A DNA stretch of 64,000 bases from Eublepharis macularius (taxonomy: Eukaryota > Chordata > Lepidosauria > Squamata > Eublepharidae), in assembly GCF_028583425.1 (NCBI RefSeq), contig NC_072791.1:13659868-13723867 (forward strand). Direction: 5' to 3'. Each line of letters begins with the position of its first letter. Position 1 is the first letter of the stretch. Of the stretch, positions 30,594-43,447 are shown one piece after another. The notes beneath the pieces were generated by a model. The model was not told where the DNA came from, did no database searches, and saw nothing but the letters and a program-made list of their open reading frames with translations. The translations under genes and the position numbers were made by a program.

Positions 30594-31882
30594 AGGCTGG
30601 GAGTCCCAGGAGAAAACCTCAGAGAGAACTCTCATTGGCAGGGGAACAGCAGAGAAGAAGCAATGGGACAAAAGGAAAAAGAGGGGAGGAATCATTCCAT
30701 CAACAAAACCATACAGGAGAGAAAAGACATGAACATGAGCACTGGCGAAAGAGATTTGCTCAGAGTGGAGAACTTACTGTCCATCGAGGAACCCAAGCAG
30801 GGGAGAAACTGTATAAATGCACCGAGTATGGAAAGAGCTTTGTTCGGAATGAAGAATTTACTGTCCATCAACAAATACATGCAGGGGAAAAACCATATAA
30901 ATGTGTGGAGTGTGGGAAGAGCTTTGTTCGATGTCAACAGCTTACTGTCCATAAACGAATCCACACAGGGGAGAAACCATATACATGCGTGGAGTGTGGG
31001 AAGAGCTTTACTCGGTGTCAACAGCTTACTGCCCATCAACGAACCCACACAGGAGAGAAACCATATAAATGCATGGAGTGTGGGAAGAGCTTTGCACGGA
31101 ATACACACCTTAAACTCCATCGACGAATCCACACAGGGGAGAAGCCATATAAATGTGTAGATTGTGGGAAGAGCTTTGCTGACAAGTCACATTTTAATGT
31201 CCATCGACGAATCCACACAGGGGAGAAACCATATAAATGTATGGAGTGTGGAAAGACCTTTGGTCAGAAGCTACAGCTTACTGTTCATAACCGAATCCAC
31301 ACAGGTGAGAAACGATATACATGTGTGGAGTGTGGGAAGAGTTTTATTCATAGTAAACAGCTTACTGTCCATCGACGAATCCATATAGGGGAAGAACCAT
31401 ATAAATGTGAGGAATGTGGGAAGACGTTTGCTCGGAAGTCAAAGCTTATTGTCCATCAACGAATCCACACAGGGGAGAAGCCATATAAATGTGTAGAGTG
31501 TGGGAAGAGCTTTTCTGACAATTCATATCTTACTGACCATCGACGAACCCACACAGGGGAGAAACCATATAAATGCATGGAGTGTGGGAAGAGCTTTTCT
31601 CAGAGGGCTCAACGTTCTGTCCATCGACGAATCCACAGTGGAGAGAAACCATATAACTATAGGGAGAGTAGGAAGACCTTTGCTAAGAGTACACAACTGA
31701 AGGACCATCTACAAATCCAGACAGCGGAGAAACCATATAAATGTGTGGAGTGTGGGAAGATGTTGGCTCAGAGTACAGCACTTAATGTCCATCAGCGAAT
31801 GCACACAGGGGAGAAACCATATCACTGTGTGGAGTGTGGGAAGAGCTTTGCTCGGAAGCCACATCTTATTGTCCATCAATGA
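30594..31882 (+). CDS. C2H2 zinc-finger exon of the copy-1 SCAN-KRAB-ZNF gene
   Basis: After acceptor TTATTCCAG the exon enters in the phase left by the 39-nt exon and stays open for 429 residues to a TGA at 31880-31882. The whole protein is 663 residues: SCAN 44-128, KRAB-A 180-221, fingers from about 285. Fingers repeat every 84 bp with TGEKPY linkers. The first two units are degenerate (one lacks its Cys pair, the next reads CTEY). Then come nine standard C2H2 fingers ([10 protein letters not shown]…H…H, first Cys codon at 30902), one that has lost both cysteines ([10 protein letters not shown]), one good finger and a last finger cut before its second histidine. The fingers would give DNA sequence specificity. 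The TGA replaces the CGA of related units (HRRSHTGEK) and lies inside the L1 target-site duplication. No RNA evidence. Confidence 0.9.
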
Positions 31883-33519
31883 AGTCATACAGGGATGAAT
31901 AATAAAGAACTGGAATGGAATCTTAAGAGAATGAACCAAAAGTCGTTTGAAGGTGCAAATAAACCTGGGAAATATCTGGCGTGGCAATTGAAGAAGAGAA
32001 AGGAGAAGAAGACAATAAATAAAATAAGTGAGGATAATAAAGTATATCTGGAACAGACGGCTATTAGTAGAGCCTTTTACAAATTTTATGCTAAATTGTA
32101 CAACAAAAAAGAAGTGAATAAAGATTCAATAGCGACATATTTGGGGAAAATGAAGCTCCCAGTAATTTCGGAAGGATGGAGAGATAATCTGAATAGTGAA
32201 GTAACGGAGGAAGAGATAAGGAAGGCAATACAGTCAACAAATTTGGGAAAGGCGCCAGGACCTGATGGACTTACAGCCAAATTTTACAAGGTAATGGTCA
32301 AGGAACTGGTGCCATTCCTAAAAGAAGTGATCAATGGTGTTTTGAGGGATCAAAAGATTCCAGATACTTGGAGTGAAGCTAACATATCATTGATCCCCAA
32401 AGAAGGACAAGATTTGACTAACGTTAAAAATTATAGACCTATTTCGTTACTCAATAATGACTATAAAATTTTTGCGAAGATATTGGCGGAAAGAGTAAAG
32501 GGATGGCTATCCGAAGTTATTGAGGAGGAACAAGCTGGTTTTTTACCAAACAGACAAATCAAAGACAATTTAAGGAGAGTTATAAATGCTATTGAATACT
32601 ATGATAAGCGTTGTGACAAGGAGGTTGGTTTCTTCTTTGTGGACGCTGAAAAAGCATTTGATAATTTGAACTGGGATTTTATGTTTGCCACTATGGAACA
32701 GCTACAAATGGGGGAAAGATTCATAAGAGCAGTGAAAGAAATCTACAGAGACCAGAGTGCAGCAATTGTGGTGAATGACGAGGTGACTAAGAAACTGATT
32801 ATAGGTAAAGGTACAAGACAAGGTTGCCCGTTGTCTCCACTGTTGTTTATTTTGGTCTTGGAAATATTGATGATACAGATTCGAGAAGATAATGCAATCC
32901 GTGGAATAAAAATAAAAGACTTTTCCTATAAGGTCAGAGCATTTGCGGATGACATAATGTTAATTGTGGAAGATCCAATTGAGAACATGCCAAAGGTAAT
33001 AGAGAAAATTACGGAATTTGGAGATCTGGCAGGATTCTATGTAAACAAAAAGAAGTCAAAGATATTATGTAAAAATATGACCAAACAAAAACAACAGTTA
33101 CTAACGGAAGTAACAGACTGTGAAGTAACAAGTAAGGTGAAATATTTGGGAATTGAACTGACTGCAAAGAATATAGATCTATTCAAGAATAATTATGAGA
33201 AACTGTGGACTCAGATAGAGCAAGATTTGATTAAATGGAATAGATTGAATTTGTTTGTTTTTTTTGAAAGTTTTTATTTTTCAATACCTAACATACAAAA
33301 CTACAATAACAGTAACTACAAAAGATTACAATAGCACAAGGGGAGGAAAAGAAGGGAGAAAAAGAAAGGGGGAAGGGGGGTGGGAAAAAAGGGAAGGTAA
33401 CCTACAAACACTAAACACTACACTTCAATGCTTTCCCTTCATACTGCCATAGTAAAGAAATAGCTTAATAAAGTAATGATGGAGTGGTTGATCATACAGA
33501 ATACAAATTACAATCGAAT

Positions 33520-34631
33520 TCAAATTAAGTTTTCCTCCCCCTCCTGGGTCCCGGATGCAGTTCTCTCTGAGCAACTGCAGCCGCAGTGCTCATTTCCTCC
33601 CCCCCCCTCCTCAGACTTCTCCCTTTCTTCTTGCTTGGTGCTCTGAAATTCCGGATTTTTATCCTCAAAATCCCTTAGTTGATCTTCTGATAATATCTTA
33701 TAGGTTTGATCTTTGCAACTAAACCAGATTCCTTCCGGAAATAACCATTTGAACTTTATTCCATGTTCCCTCAGAAGAGCTGCAAACTTTTTATACTTAA
33801 AACGTCTTTTCCGAACTAAAAATGGGACGTCCTTCAGTATCTTAACTTTGTTACCCAAAAAGTCCAAATCCGCATTGTATGAATTGTATAGGATAGTGTC
33901 TCGGATCCTTTTAGATGAAAAATCGATGATGATCTCGCAAGGCAGCTGACGCTTTGTTGCATATTTTGAAGAAGCCCGGCGGACTTCCAAAATGGCGCTT
34001 TTAACTTCTTCTTTAGTTGTCCTCGCGGGTGTCGCCAGTAGTTCTGAGACCAGACCCCATAAATCCTCATTTTCCTCCTCTTTCACGTTCTGGAGGCGCA
34101 AAATTGTTTGTGTTTGTTCCACTTGTAGCCCGATCAGCTGGTTCTCCACCAGCTTTAACTCTTTTTTCGTAGCCTTCACGAGTGACGCACTTTCCCGGGC
34201 AGCCTTCTCTGCCCCCCCCCCGCTGCTTCCTTGATGGTTTTCACTTCGCTTTCAATTAAGCCCACCCTTTGATCTGTTTCGTTCAGCTTGTCAACAAAGG
34301 GTTTTATGGCTTCAACAACCGCCCTGCGCACCAGTTCCTTGAGCGACTCTCCCTTCTGCAAGGTAGCCGAGATTGACTTACCCAGAGCGGGACTTTTGTT
34401 TTTTCGCTGCCATTTTAGGGGGGGGGGGACCGCCAGCCAAATTCTGAAACTCAGTAAAGGGGAAGAACGAGCTTTCTTAGCTTCAGATCCCACCACTCCT
34501 TCGCGTACGCTTGTAATAACAGAAGGGATTCGCTTACTTGCAGGCTTCTGCCTAGTTCTGTTCTTTGCCGTTTTCCATAGCCCGGCAGCACTCGAGGCGC
34601 CGTGCACATCTGCCGGCCTCCATAGGGACAA
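33520..34631 (-). pseudogene. L1 ORF1-like protein of half-LINE copy B
   Basis: N-terminal part 34631 to about 34210: RKNKSPALGKSISATLQKG, then SLKELVRRAVVEAIKPFVDK (coiled coil). C-terminal part to 33520: KKELKLVENQLIGLQVEQTQ…REHGIKFKWLFPEGIWF (RNA-binding RRM/CTD), with an acidic, Gly-rich tail. A run of 10 G near 34212 separates the frames; copy A has 12 G there. The C-terminal domain frame is otherwise open for 219 codons. Confidence 0.85.
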
Positions 34632-34718
34632 ACGGGCAATTTACCCCCCGCATTGATTTTCGGGGGGTTCTTCCCGCAGCGTCCCGGACCCTGCCTCCCT
34701 CACTGGGAGTCTTGGGGG

Positions 34719-34796
34719 CTAATCTTCGCAGATCAGCCGCCCGGTCAGGGTGCTCGGGCGCTTCCTCTCGGACCTGCTGAGAGGAGCGTCCGACAT
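34719..34796 (-). CDS. Conserved 25-codon leader ORF of half-LINE copy B
   Basis: ATG at 34796 (minus) to TAG at 34719 gives MSDAPLSRSERKRP…, 25 codons. This is the same length and position as in copy A, with DAPL, RKRP and TLTGRL kept. Confidence 0.4.
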   Translation of the reverse strand: MSDAPLSRSERKRPSTLTGRLICED

Positions 34797-36096
34797 GGCT
34801 GAGAAAACAAAACCGAATCGGAATAGATTGAATTTGTCATGGTTGGGAAGAATTGCAGTAGTTAAGATGAATGTGTTGCCAAGAGTGATGTTTTTGTTAC
34901 AAACAATACCAATCATTCGGGACTCTAAGCAGTTTGAAAAATGGCAGAGGAAAATATCGGATTTTGTTTGGGCAGGCAAGAAGCCTCGAGTGAAAATGAA
35001 AGTATTACAGGACGCAAAAGAGAGAGGTGGAATGCAACTGCCCAATCTAAGACTTTACTACGATGCAATCTGTTTGGTGTGGTTGAAAGACTGGATGACG
35101 CTGAAAAACCGCAAATTACTGGCCTTAGAGGGATATAAAAAAATATTTGGATGGCATGCATATCTGTGGTATGACAAAGTAAAAGCAGACTCTATGTTTT
35201 TACACCATTACATTCGGAGAAGCCTCTTCACAACTTGGAAGAAGTATAGAGATTACCTAGGGGAAGGAATTCCCTCCTGGGTGGTTCCTTACGAAGTAAT
35301 AGACCCGAGAACTGTCGATAATGAACAACAGTGCTTAATGTACAAGGAGATAACACGAATAGAATTTTCTAAACTAAGAATAAAGACGCAAGATGAGTTG
35401 TCTCCAAGCTACGATTGGTTTCAATATAGACAGATTAGAGACCTTTATAACTCAGACTGTGCGAAAGGAGGGGTAAGAATGGAGAATTCGGAATTAGAGG
35501 AGGTAATTCTACAAGAGGATAAAAAGGAAATCTCTAAGACTTATAAGGTGTTGTTAAAATGGTACACAGAAGATGAGACAGTTAAAGTGCAAATGGTGAA
35601 GTGGGCTATAAACTTTAATAAAGAAATAACAATGGAGGCGTGGGAATACTTGTGGAAAAATACGCTGAAGATCACGACATGTACTAATATTAAAGAGAAC
35701 GTTTACAAAATGATTTATCGTTGGTATTTGACACCAAAGAAAATTGCGCTAGGGAATCTGAACATGTCTAATAAATGCTGGAAATGTAAAAAGCATGAAG
35801 GATCTTTGTACCACATGTGGTGGACCTGTGAGGTAGCTAGGCAGTAGTGGGGGGAAATAATAAGAGTGATAAGTGAGATTTTACAATTTCAAGTTAATAA
35901 GAACCCAGAACTGCTGCTACTGAACTTGGGAATGGAGGATATTCCAGCACAACACAGGACATTGTTATTTTACAAGACAGCAGCGGCTAGACTTTTGTAT
36001 GCGCAAAAGTGGAAAGTACAAGAAGTGCCAACTATCGAGGATTGGATTTACAAATTGCTGTACATGGCGGAAATGGACAAAATGACAGAGAGACCT

Positions 36097-36247
36097 TGGC
36101 CGTTTCCACACACGTTAAATAATCCACTTTCAATACGCTTTAGTGCACATTTGTAACTGATTTTCCATGTGTGGAACAAAAAATCCACTTCTAAAGGATA
36201 ACTAAAGTGCATTGAAAGTGCATTATTTAATGTGTGTGGAAACGGCC
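36097..36247. mobile_element. Short MITE in L1 ORF2, 'ggccgtttccacacac' termini
   Basis: GGCCGTTTCCACACACGTTA at the left is matched by TAATGTGTGTGGAAACGGCC inverted at the right, with a second inner pair around CACTTTCAAT…ATTGAAAGTG. A short CCTTG appears on both flanks. It interrupts the last ~80 codons of L1 ORF2. Superfamily unresolved. Confidence 0.8.
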
Positions 36248-36479
36248 CTTGATCCAGGACAGTTCAACATGGATTGGGAAAAGTTGAAGCAATATTTGGT
36301 GAAAAAATGGGAGGTGGGAGGAGAACTGTGGCAGTTTGAAAATTACTGAAATACAATAAAAGAAGAGGGAAGTGACTTTACCGGGGGGAGGAAAGTTAAA
36401 TGAGAAATTCTAAGCAACTATTTTATTTGACTACTATATATAGTATTAAGTAATAGAGGTGTTATTATAAGAATTATGA

Positions 36480-36850
36480 TAGAAACTAACTAATTTTATT
36501 TCTGGCAGATAATTGTATAATGGAGAAATTATATAACTAAAACAGAAGGAATATAAGAAAGGCGGAAAGAAATACATAGTAACATTCAGAATATGAGTTA
36601 AATTGATTGACTTATGCCAAATGTATATTGAGTTTATAGAAGTACTTAGAAATATGTAGAGTATGGGTCAAATTGATTGATTATTTCCGACAGACAATTG
36701 TATAATGGAGAAATTATATAATCAAAATAGAATGAATATAAGATAGAAGGAAGTAAAGAGCAACGTATAGAGTACAAGTTAAATTGATTGACGTATATTG
36801 AATGTATACAATGTTTATAGAAGTACTTAAAGTTATGTAGAATAAGGGAC
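36480..36850 (+). repeat. Two-copy 185-bp tandem duplication in the L1 3' UTR
   Basis: AATTGTATAATGGAGAAATT at 36511 recurs at 36696. Flanking blocks (TTAAATTGATTGAC, TTTATAGAAGTACTTA) recur with the same spacing and with mismatches. Confidence 0.8.
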
Positions 36851-37233
36851 AAATTGTTTGTCCCATATTGACGAGACTAGAATGAATAAGATAGAATACA
36901 GAGTATAAAAATTAGACAAATGATTGTTATTATTAAAGAATATATGCCAGGAATGTAATACTTAGTTGATAAGTTAAGTGGGAAAGGGAATAGAGATAGC
37001 ACTGTGTTATAATAGATAAGCTTAGAAGAGAGTGAAAGTATATGCTTAATAGAATAAAATAAGTTTGAAATGAGTAGGGGGAAAAATGGATAAGGGGTTG
37101 GAAAACTGTTGGAAGTCAACAAAAGGGGGGGAAGGGAGGGGGTTAGAATTGGAATATTTAAAGGAAATTGATTGTAATGGATATTATAGTGATTTCTAAT
37201 CCAATAAAAATTTTCTTAAAAAAAAAAAGATGA

Positions 37234-38339
<1,106 letters not shown>

Positions 38340-38518
38340 GGACCATTTTTAAAACAGTCCGTACTTATCTTGCTGTAGATGTATTTATGCCAGTTCAGAA
38401 GAAATGTATTTTCCTATCCATACACCTCTCCTTATGAGGGAGACCTAACTGATAGGTGAATCCATGGAATGCTTGCCTGATTTATGCTTGCCCCACCTGG
38501 GTTCTGATAACATCTAAC

Positions 38519-38605
38519 CATGCAATCCTAAGAAGAGTTACTGCAATCTGAGCCCATTGACTTCAATGGGCTCAGACTGGAGTAACTCTCCTTAGGATTG
38601 CACTG
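38519..38605. mobile_element. MITE with 'cagtgcaatcctaa' termini
   Basis: ATGCAATCCTAAG…CTTAGGATTGCACTG inverted ends around GAGCCCATTGACTTCAATGG, which is itself palindromic. Confidence 0.8.
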
Positions 38606-38639
38606 TAAGTCAGCAAAGGCTGTTGCTGGTAAAGTTTGA

Positions 38640-40019
38640 CCACCCCCTTTATACCCATTCCCCCCCCTTTTCCCACAAACCTACATTTTTTTGTCTTATT
38701 TCTAAAGATTTGCCTTGGAATTACAATTTAGCTTGGAATGCTGGTAAATCCCCATCAGCGTCTGACTTCACTAGAAAGAGAGTTTCTGAAATTTATGGAC
38801 TTATAAAGTACAGAGAACTTATTCATTAGAGATTTATAACAGTGCAGAGATAAACTATCGAACTGTACCTAGATGAATTTTTTTTTAAAAAAAACTCTAA
38901 CTTTAAACGAAGCGGAAATATCAGAAGCATGGAATAATTTGTATTCTTACCTTCTGGATAAATCCTATCCTAATTTTCACTGCGGACTAACAACTGCTTG
39001 TTCTTCTACTCCTTATTTTTATATATCCCACCACCACCCCCTTGCAGGTAATGACTGTCTGTTGAAGGGAGCATAGCTTCAGCTCTGGTGTAACACAGCA
39101 AAAGAGCAGATTGGCAGATTTGATGCACAGATTTAAAAAAGAAATAAAATTACTTTATTCTAAATGTTATCAATCAGAACACCATCTCTGACAATTTCTA
39201 ATATATAAAAATAATGAGAAGATTTTGGACTTTGTTCCTTTCCCTCCCTTTTTCTTCAGGCGACAGGAAGCACAAAGGAATCAGGATACTGGAAAATACA
39301 AATATTGCTTCCAAGGAAGGAATTCACAACTACTTATGGATTAAGAAATCATTAGCTAGATGGCGCCCGTATTTTGAGGGATGGGCTATTGTGAAGAGGG
39401 TTCAAATGTAGAAATGGGTTAAGTCCACCAACTTCGCCATTGACATCCCCAATAGATGCCTATTATGATGGTACTACTACGAGGAATAAAGCAGACCACG
39501 TGAATTATGAGTATATGGATAAGCAAGGAAAAACAAAAACACGGCAAGAGATTCAATCACAAGTTAAAAAAAATTTCATGGTTGACATATTTCAGTTGGT
39601 ATCCAACTATCCAAAGAAGGTGGCCGATTAAGAGAGAAAACAATGTTTGAAAACTGTTTAGAAACTGCTTGAATATGCGTCTATGGCCAACTTACATACA
39701 TAATAGACCAATTTTAGTATTTCAGAGAAAATGGAAAGCATTTTTGACTACGTAGCTGAAAATTAAGAAACACTAAGGATAGCTATTAATAAAGTAGACC
39801 AGCTTTAAAATTAATATTTTAAAATTTTGAATATAAAATGTTGAGTGTATGTAAGTAAGCGGATGGAGAGGAGAAATAGTATTGTAGTATAATAGAAATA
39901 TATTCTGTTTCTATTCTCTTTGTGTATTGTTATATATTTGCTTATATTATTTTGTCCATTGATCATTTTACGTTTATTGGTTTTATTTCCTTTCAAATAA
40001 AATTTAGAACTGCAAAAAA
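38640..40019 (+). mobile_element. Decayed LINE, probably L1 ORF2 C-terminal part and 3' end
   Basis: 39440-39630 reads …NKADHVNYEYMDKQGKTKTR, then QEIQSQVKKNFMVDIFQLVS. This resembles the 'D..GK.KTRQE…W..Y.QL.S' stretch near the C-terminus of reptile L1 ORF2. The 3' end has AATAAAATTT and an A-run at 40012-40021. The same tail opens the window at 1-105. This element straddles the junction between the duplication copies. Confidence 0.4.
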
Positions 40020-40700
40020 AAACCCACACGCACACACAAAAATGCTCTGCACAGGCACTTGTTATCCATACTTCCCTGGGTAAGCTCAGCGACACGTAAC
40101 TTTCCCAGTGAACAGAGTTGTCACAGGGTAAGAAGAGTTTCAATGCTGGCACCTTGAATTGCACTTACGAAGGAATTTCTACCTCGGGCTCGTAGTCCGG
40201 GAATCTGGAAGGAAACGTCACCCAAATGTGGGTAATGCTCAACTCTGCCTTTTCATCCTGTTCAGGCGAAGCCATGGATGTGCTAGTCTGTTCCCATAGG
40301 GGCAGGGGTGAGGGTGGGATTCGGGGAGGACCAGCATCCAGATGGTGCTGTGGGACAATTCTGTGCCAAATCAGGGGTTCGGGGACTGTTGTTTTGGAAT
40401 CCCAGTTAAAGTTTTGTCACTTGAAAGTACTATTGGACTCAGGTCTGCTGGTGGGTGGGAACAGCTCCTCTGCAACACGTGGCATGTTTTATTAGCTTCT
40501 GTTTGTGGCACCACCAGCCTTGGGGGGCAGGAGATGGCTGCAGACATCCTCTGGACACACCCAGGTTAGACTACTGTAATGTGCTTTACAGAAGGCAGCC
40601 TCTGAAGACTGTTCAGAAGAAGAATGGGGAATAGGAAGCACATTTCCCTCCCTGCCCCATTACAACATCTACCCTACTTACTGGCTGGTTCACTCCCAGG

Positions 40701-41183
40701 TAGGGTTGCCAGTCCCCTGCTGGAGGCGGGAAATTCCCTGCTTCCACCCTCCACCCCAGCCCCTCCTTACCCAGCTGGTGGGGGGAAAGGCGTGGGAACA
40801 CATCTCCTGGGGCTCTTGCACACAGCAACAGGCCAATTTCGGCCCCAAACAGCCCTGATTTGCCCCCAAACGGGACCGATTCAGCCTGCTGCAGAGCTCA
40901 GGAAGCGCTGCAGGGCCCATTGCACCTCCCCAGCAGTGCTCTCGGGCTCTGCAGCGGCCTGATTCGGTCAGAATTGGGACCATTTTGAGTTTGTTTCAGG
41001 CTGAATTGGCCTGCTGCTGAGCACAGGGGCACTCCCCGGGGCGTCACATGGCCTGCACAACAAAATCACTTCCCAGAACTGACGTCATGTAGCCCTGGAG
41101 CACGTATGTGTGCATGTGCAAGGACAACCCAAAGGTCAGTGCCAGATCTCCCACCTGGAGAGTAAGGGGACTGGGCAACCCTA
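40701..41183. mobile_element. MITE, 'tagggttgcc' family, copy 2
   Basis: Counterpart of 784-1266, nearly identical. Confidence 0.55.
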
Positions 41184-41264
41184 CTTCCAGGCCTTGTTCT
41201 CACTCTTAAAGTCACAGGACTACAAACTCCTGTGCATTGCTCCATGCTTCATGTGTGAATTCAG

Positions 41265-41557
41265 ATCTGAAGACAGAATCACGGAGTTGGAAGGGGCCAT
41301 ACAGACCTCTTAGTCCAACCCCCTGCCCAATGCAGGATGAGCCTAAAGCATCCCTGTCAAATATTCATCCAGCCTCTTCTTGAAAACTGCCAGTGACGCC
41401 CTTCTGTGCCTTCATTTGCTGAGTTCTGCAGGGCCTTTTCAGGAGTGGCACCCCAAAGGAGTTTTGGCATCCCTGCATGTTAAAATCGTGAGGATGCCTG
41501 AAGCAATGGCAGTGCACCTCTGCTTCTGACTTCCCTTGAAAGCCCCTTGTTGGAGTC
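41265..41557 (-). mobile_element. CR1 3' fragment, copy 2
   Basis: Counterpart of 1348-1640. Confidence 0.6.
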
Positions 41558-42795
41558 ACCATAATTCAGCTGGCAGCCCGACACTGAAAATCTTATAATG
41601 TAGAAAATCCGGTTGGTCTTTCAGTTGCTACTGGACTCAAATCATGCTCTTCTACATGGTTCTGGGTTTGTTAAAGCCTATTCCTCCATAAGCCACCATA
41701 AACGATCTTTTGGAGAGAAAGGCAGGGCATAAATTAAAATAATAAAAGTTATATAATTAACAAATATACCTGCCCATATTCTATAAAGTAGCATAGTATA
41801 TCCCCCCCCCTTCTGTCTTACAGGAAACTTTTCAGTCTTCCAATAACCCAGACATACTCACCTGGGAGGAAGCCAGTTTGTTTTGCTTTTGACTGAGCAA
41901 AACATGCAGTAAACTCCTTGGAGATTAGAGGACAAAAAGGGTTCTCCGCCGGTCACTCTCGGACCTTCCTTGAAATGCTGTGGTTCAAACAGTCTTCTTT
42001 GTTGTGGTGCTCCGATTGGAAGTGAAGATGCTTCTCCCAGATGCAGGAGGGAGATGCAAATCAGTCGAACGTCTGGGCTGCTGCTGGCCAATCTGATCGC
42101 TCTGGCCACGCCCACCATACGTGCGAGAAGGAGCCAAAGGCGCTCCCCCCATCGCTCTCCTGTCTGCATCAGTGAAGATGCTGCCTTGCTGGGCTAACCT
42201 ACGTGTGTTTTCGCATGTTGGAGTCAGCCTGCCTGGGATTGCCCAGCACGACTGAGCCATCTCCTGCTAACCTCCCCTCTAAGTGACAGCTCAGGCTTTT
42301 TCCAGTCGTGACTCAGCCCTCTTGCAACTTTTTTCCCCCCAGAGCGCGTCTGCTGGCTGTAAGAACCCAGCCAACAAAAAGTTGAAAACGAGCTCAAGCG
42401 CAAAATGTTGCAGTCTGGAAGGAAGGAAATTTGCACATATGAATGCTCCTTTGGGGTTATACTCCTTGGATGGGGGTGGGTTTACAGGGAGAGGCACAGC
42501 AATCGCGCATAAGGCTGTTTTAAAAGGACAATTTGGTCCAGTGTTGGTCCAGTGTTGTAATTTATATGCATAGTGTGCACTGCATAGCCATTGCCAACCT
42601 CTCCACAAGGATGTGTTTTCATCCATAACAGGAAAGAAGGAATATTCCCTGGTAAAAGACGGATAAACAGGAGTACAATAACTTTCATTTCAACTAACCA
42701 AAAGATCTCAAAACTATTAATTGCTGAGTCTCAGGAGAAAGGCAGAATAGAAATTTCTGGGATGGGGTAAAAACTGGGACAGGCCGGATCAGGCA

Positions 42796-43260
42796 TTACT
42801 AACAGGAAAGATCACAGACCTTTCCGCGTAGGAAAAAAGGCAATTAACATATAGAACATTAAAAGTGCACCGTGCAAGTACACACACTGTGTCTGTGATC
42901 TGGTGGCTGTTGGGAAAGAGTTCAGAATTAGCTCTACTGGACGTACTATACAACTGCAAGATTTTTTGACTTGTAGTACCTCAGGGGTCATGTATGTCAT
43001 TCAGTGCACGTGCCCACTCCTCTATGTAGGGAGTACGTATAGACCAATTAGGATCAGAATATAAGAGCACTTACCATGCATTAGAACAAGGACATTGGAG
43101 GCAGGTAGAGAATTCTGATTTGCTGTGTTGCAGGTGATAAAAGCAGAGAAAACCAACAATGTACTGAGAGATTTATTGAGGTCCTACTGGATTTATCACT
43201 TGGATACAGTCACTCCTAAAGGCTGCGATCAAATAATAAGATTTTTCCTGTTATTTGTAA
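42796..43260 (+). mobile_element. Penelope-like fragment, copy 2
   Basis: Counterpart of 2880-3345, with the same GIY-YIG motif. Confidence 0.65.
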
Positions 43261-43447
43261 TTGTTTGTTTATGAATGGAAAGCTATGCTTGGAAATGTTA
43301 CTGTACCTTTAAATCTCCTCCTCTGTAATCTAATTAATCGGGCGTGACGTGTATGAGTCCTAGGCAGTGTGGGGCTGATCACGCCCAAGCTGTGCCTTTG
43401 GTAATTGACCAAGGATGCTACTTCCACAAAATGCAGTTGGAAACATG

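Larger units (their letters stand above)
33255..34819 (-). mobile_element. ORF1-only half-LINE (HAL1-like), copy B
   Basis: A 1565-bp element is flanked by the 18-bp duplication GGAATAGATTGAATTTGT (33237-33254 and 34820-34837) and splits the L1 ORF2 between RLNL and SWLGR. On the minus strand it starts GATTCGGTTTTGTTTTCTCA, like copy A, and ends with a poly-A tail (T-run near 33260). It has ORF1 only. It is antisense to its host L1, as copy A is. Confidence 0.9.
31895..36349 (+). pseudogene. L1 ORF2 (reverse transcriptase to C-terminus), interrupted
   Basis: 31895-33254 is uninterrupted and contains the full reverse-transcriptase series: GKAPGPDGL, NYRPISLLNNDYKIFAKIL, QAGFLPNRQIKDN, FFVDAEKAFD, GTRQGCPLSPLLF and AFADDIMLIVEDP (FADD at 32941-32952). 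It resumes at 34838 after the half-LINE (SWLGRIAVVKMNVLPRVMFL) and runs through CWKCKKHEGSLYHMWWTC to the C-terminus …QFENY, stop at 36347. One in-frame TAG at 35845-35847 and a MITE near 36097 also break it. The endonuclease is lost by 5' truncation. Closely related to the intron-1 L1. Confidence 0.92.
31895..37229 (+). mobile_element. 5'-truncated L1 LINE inside the zinc-finger exon
   Basis: It is flanked by the 16-bp duplication ATGAAGTCATACAGGG (31879-31894 and 37230-37245) and ends in AATAAAAATTTTCTTAAAA with a poly-A tail. It starts within ORF2, after the endonuclease. A half-LINE (33255-34819) and a short MITE (about 36097-36247) are nested in it. The finger array resumes directly after the right duplication, so this is a clean insertion into an exon. 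Confidence 0.96.

Noticed and set aside
30692-31987. Antisense frames across the zinc-finger array
   Set aside because: These are shadows of the 84-bp finger period on the opposite strand.
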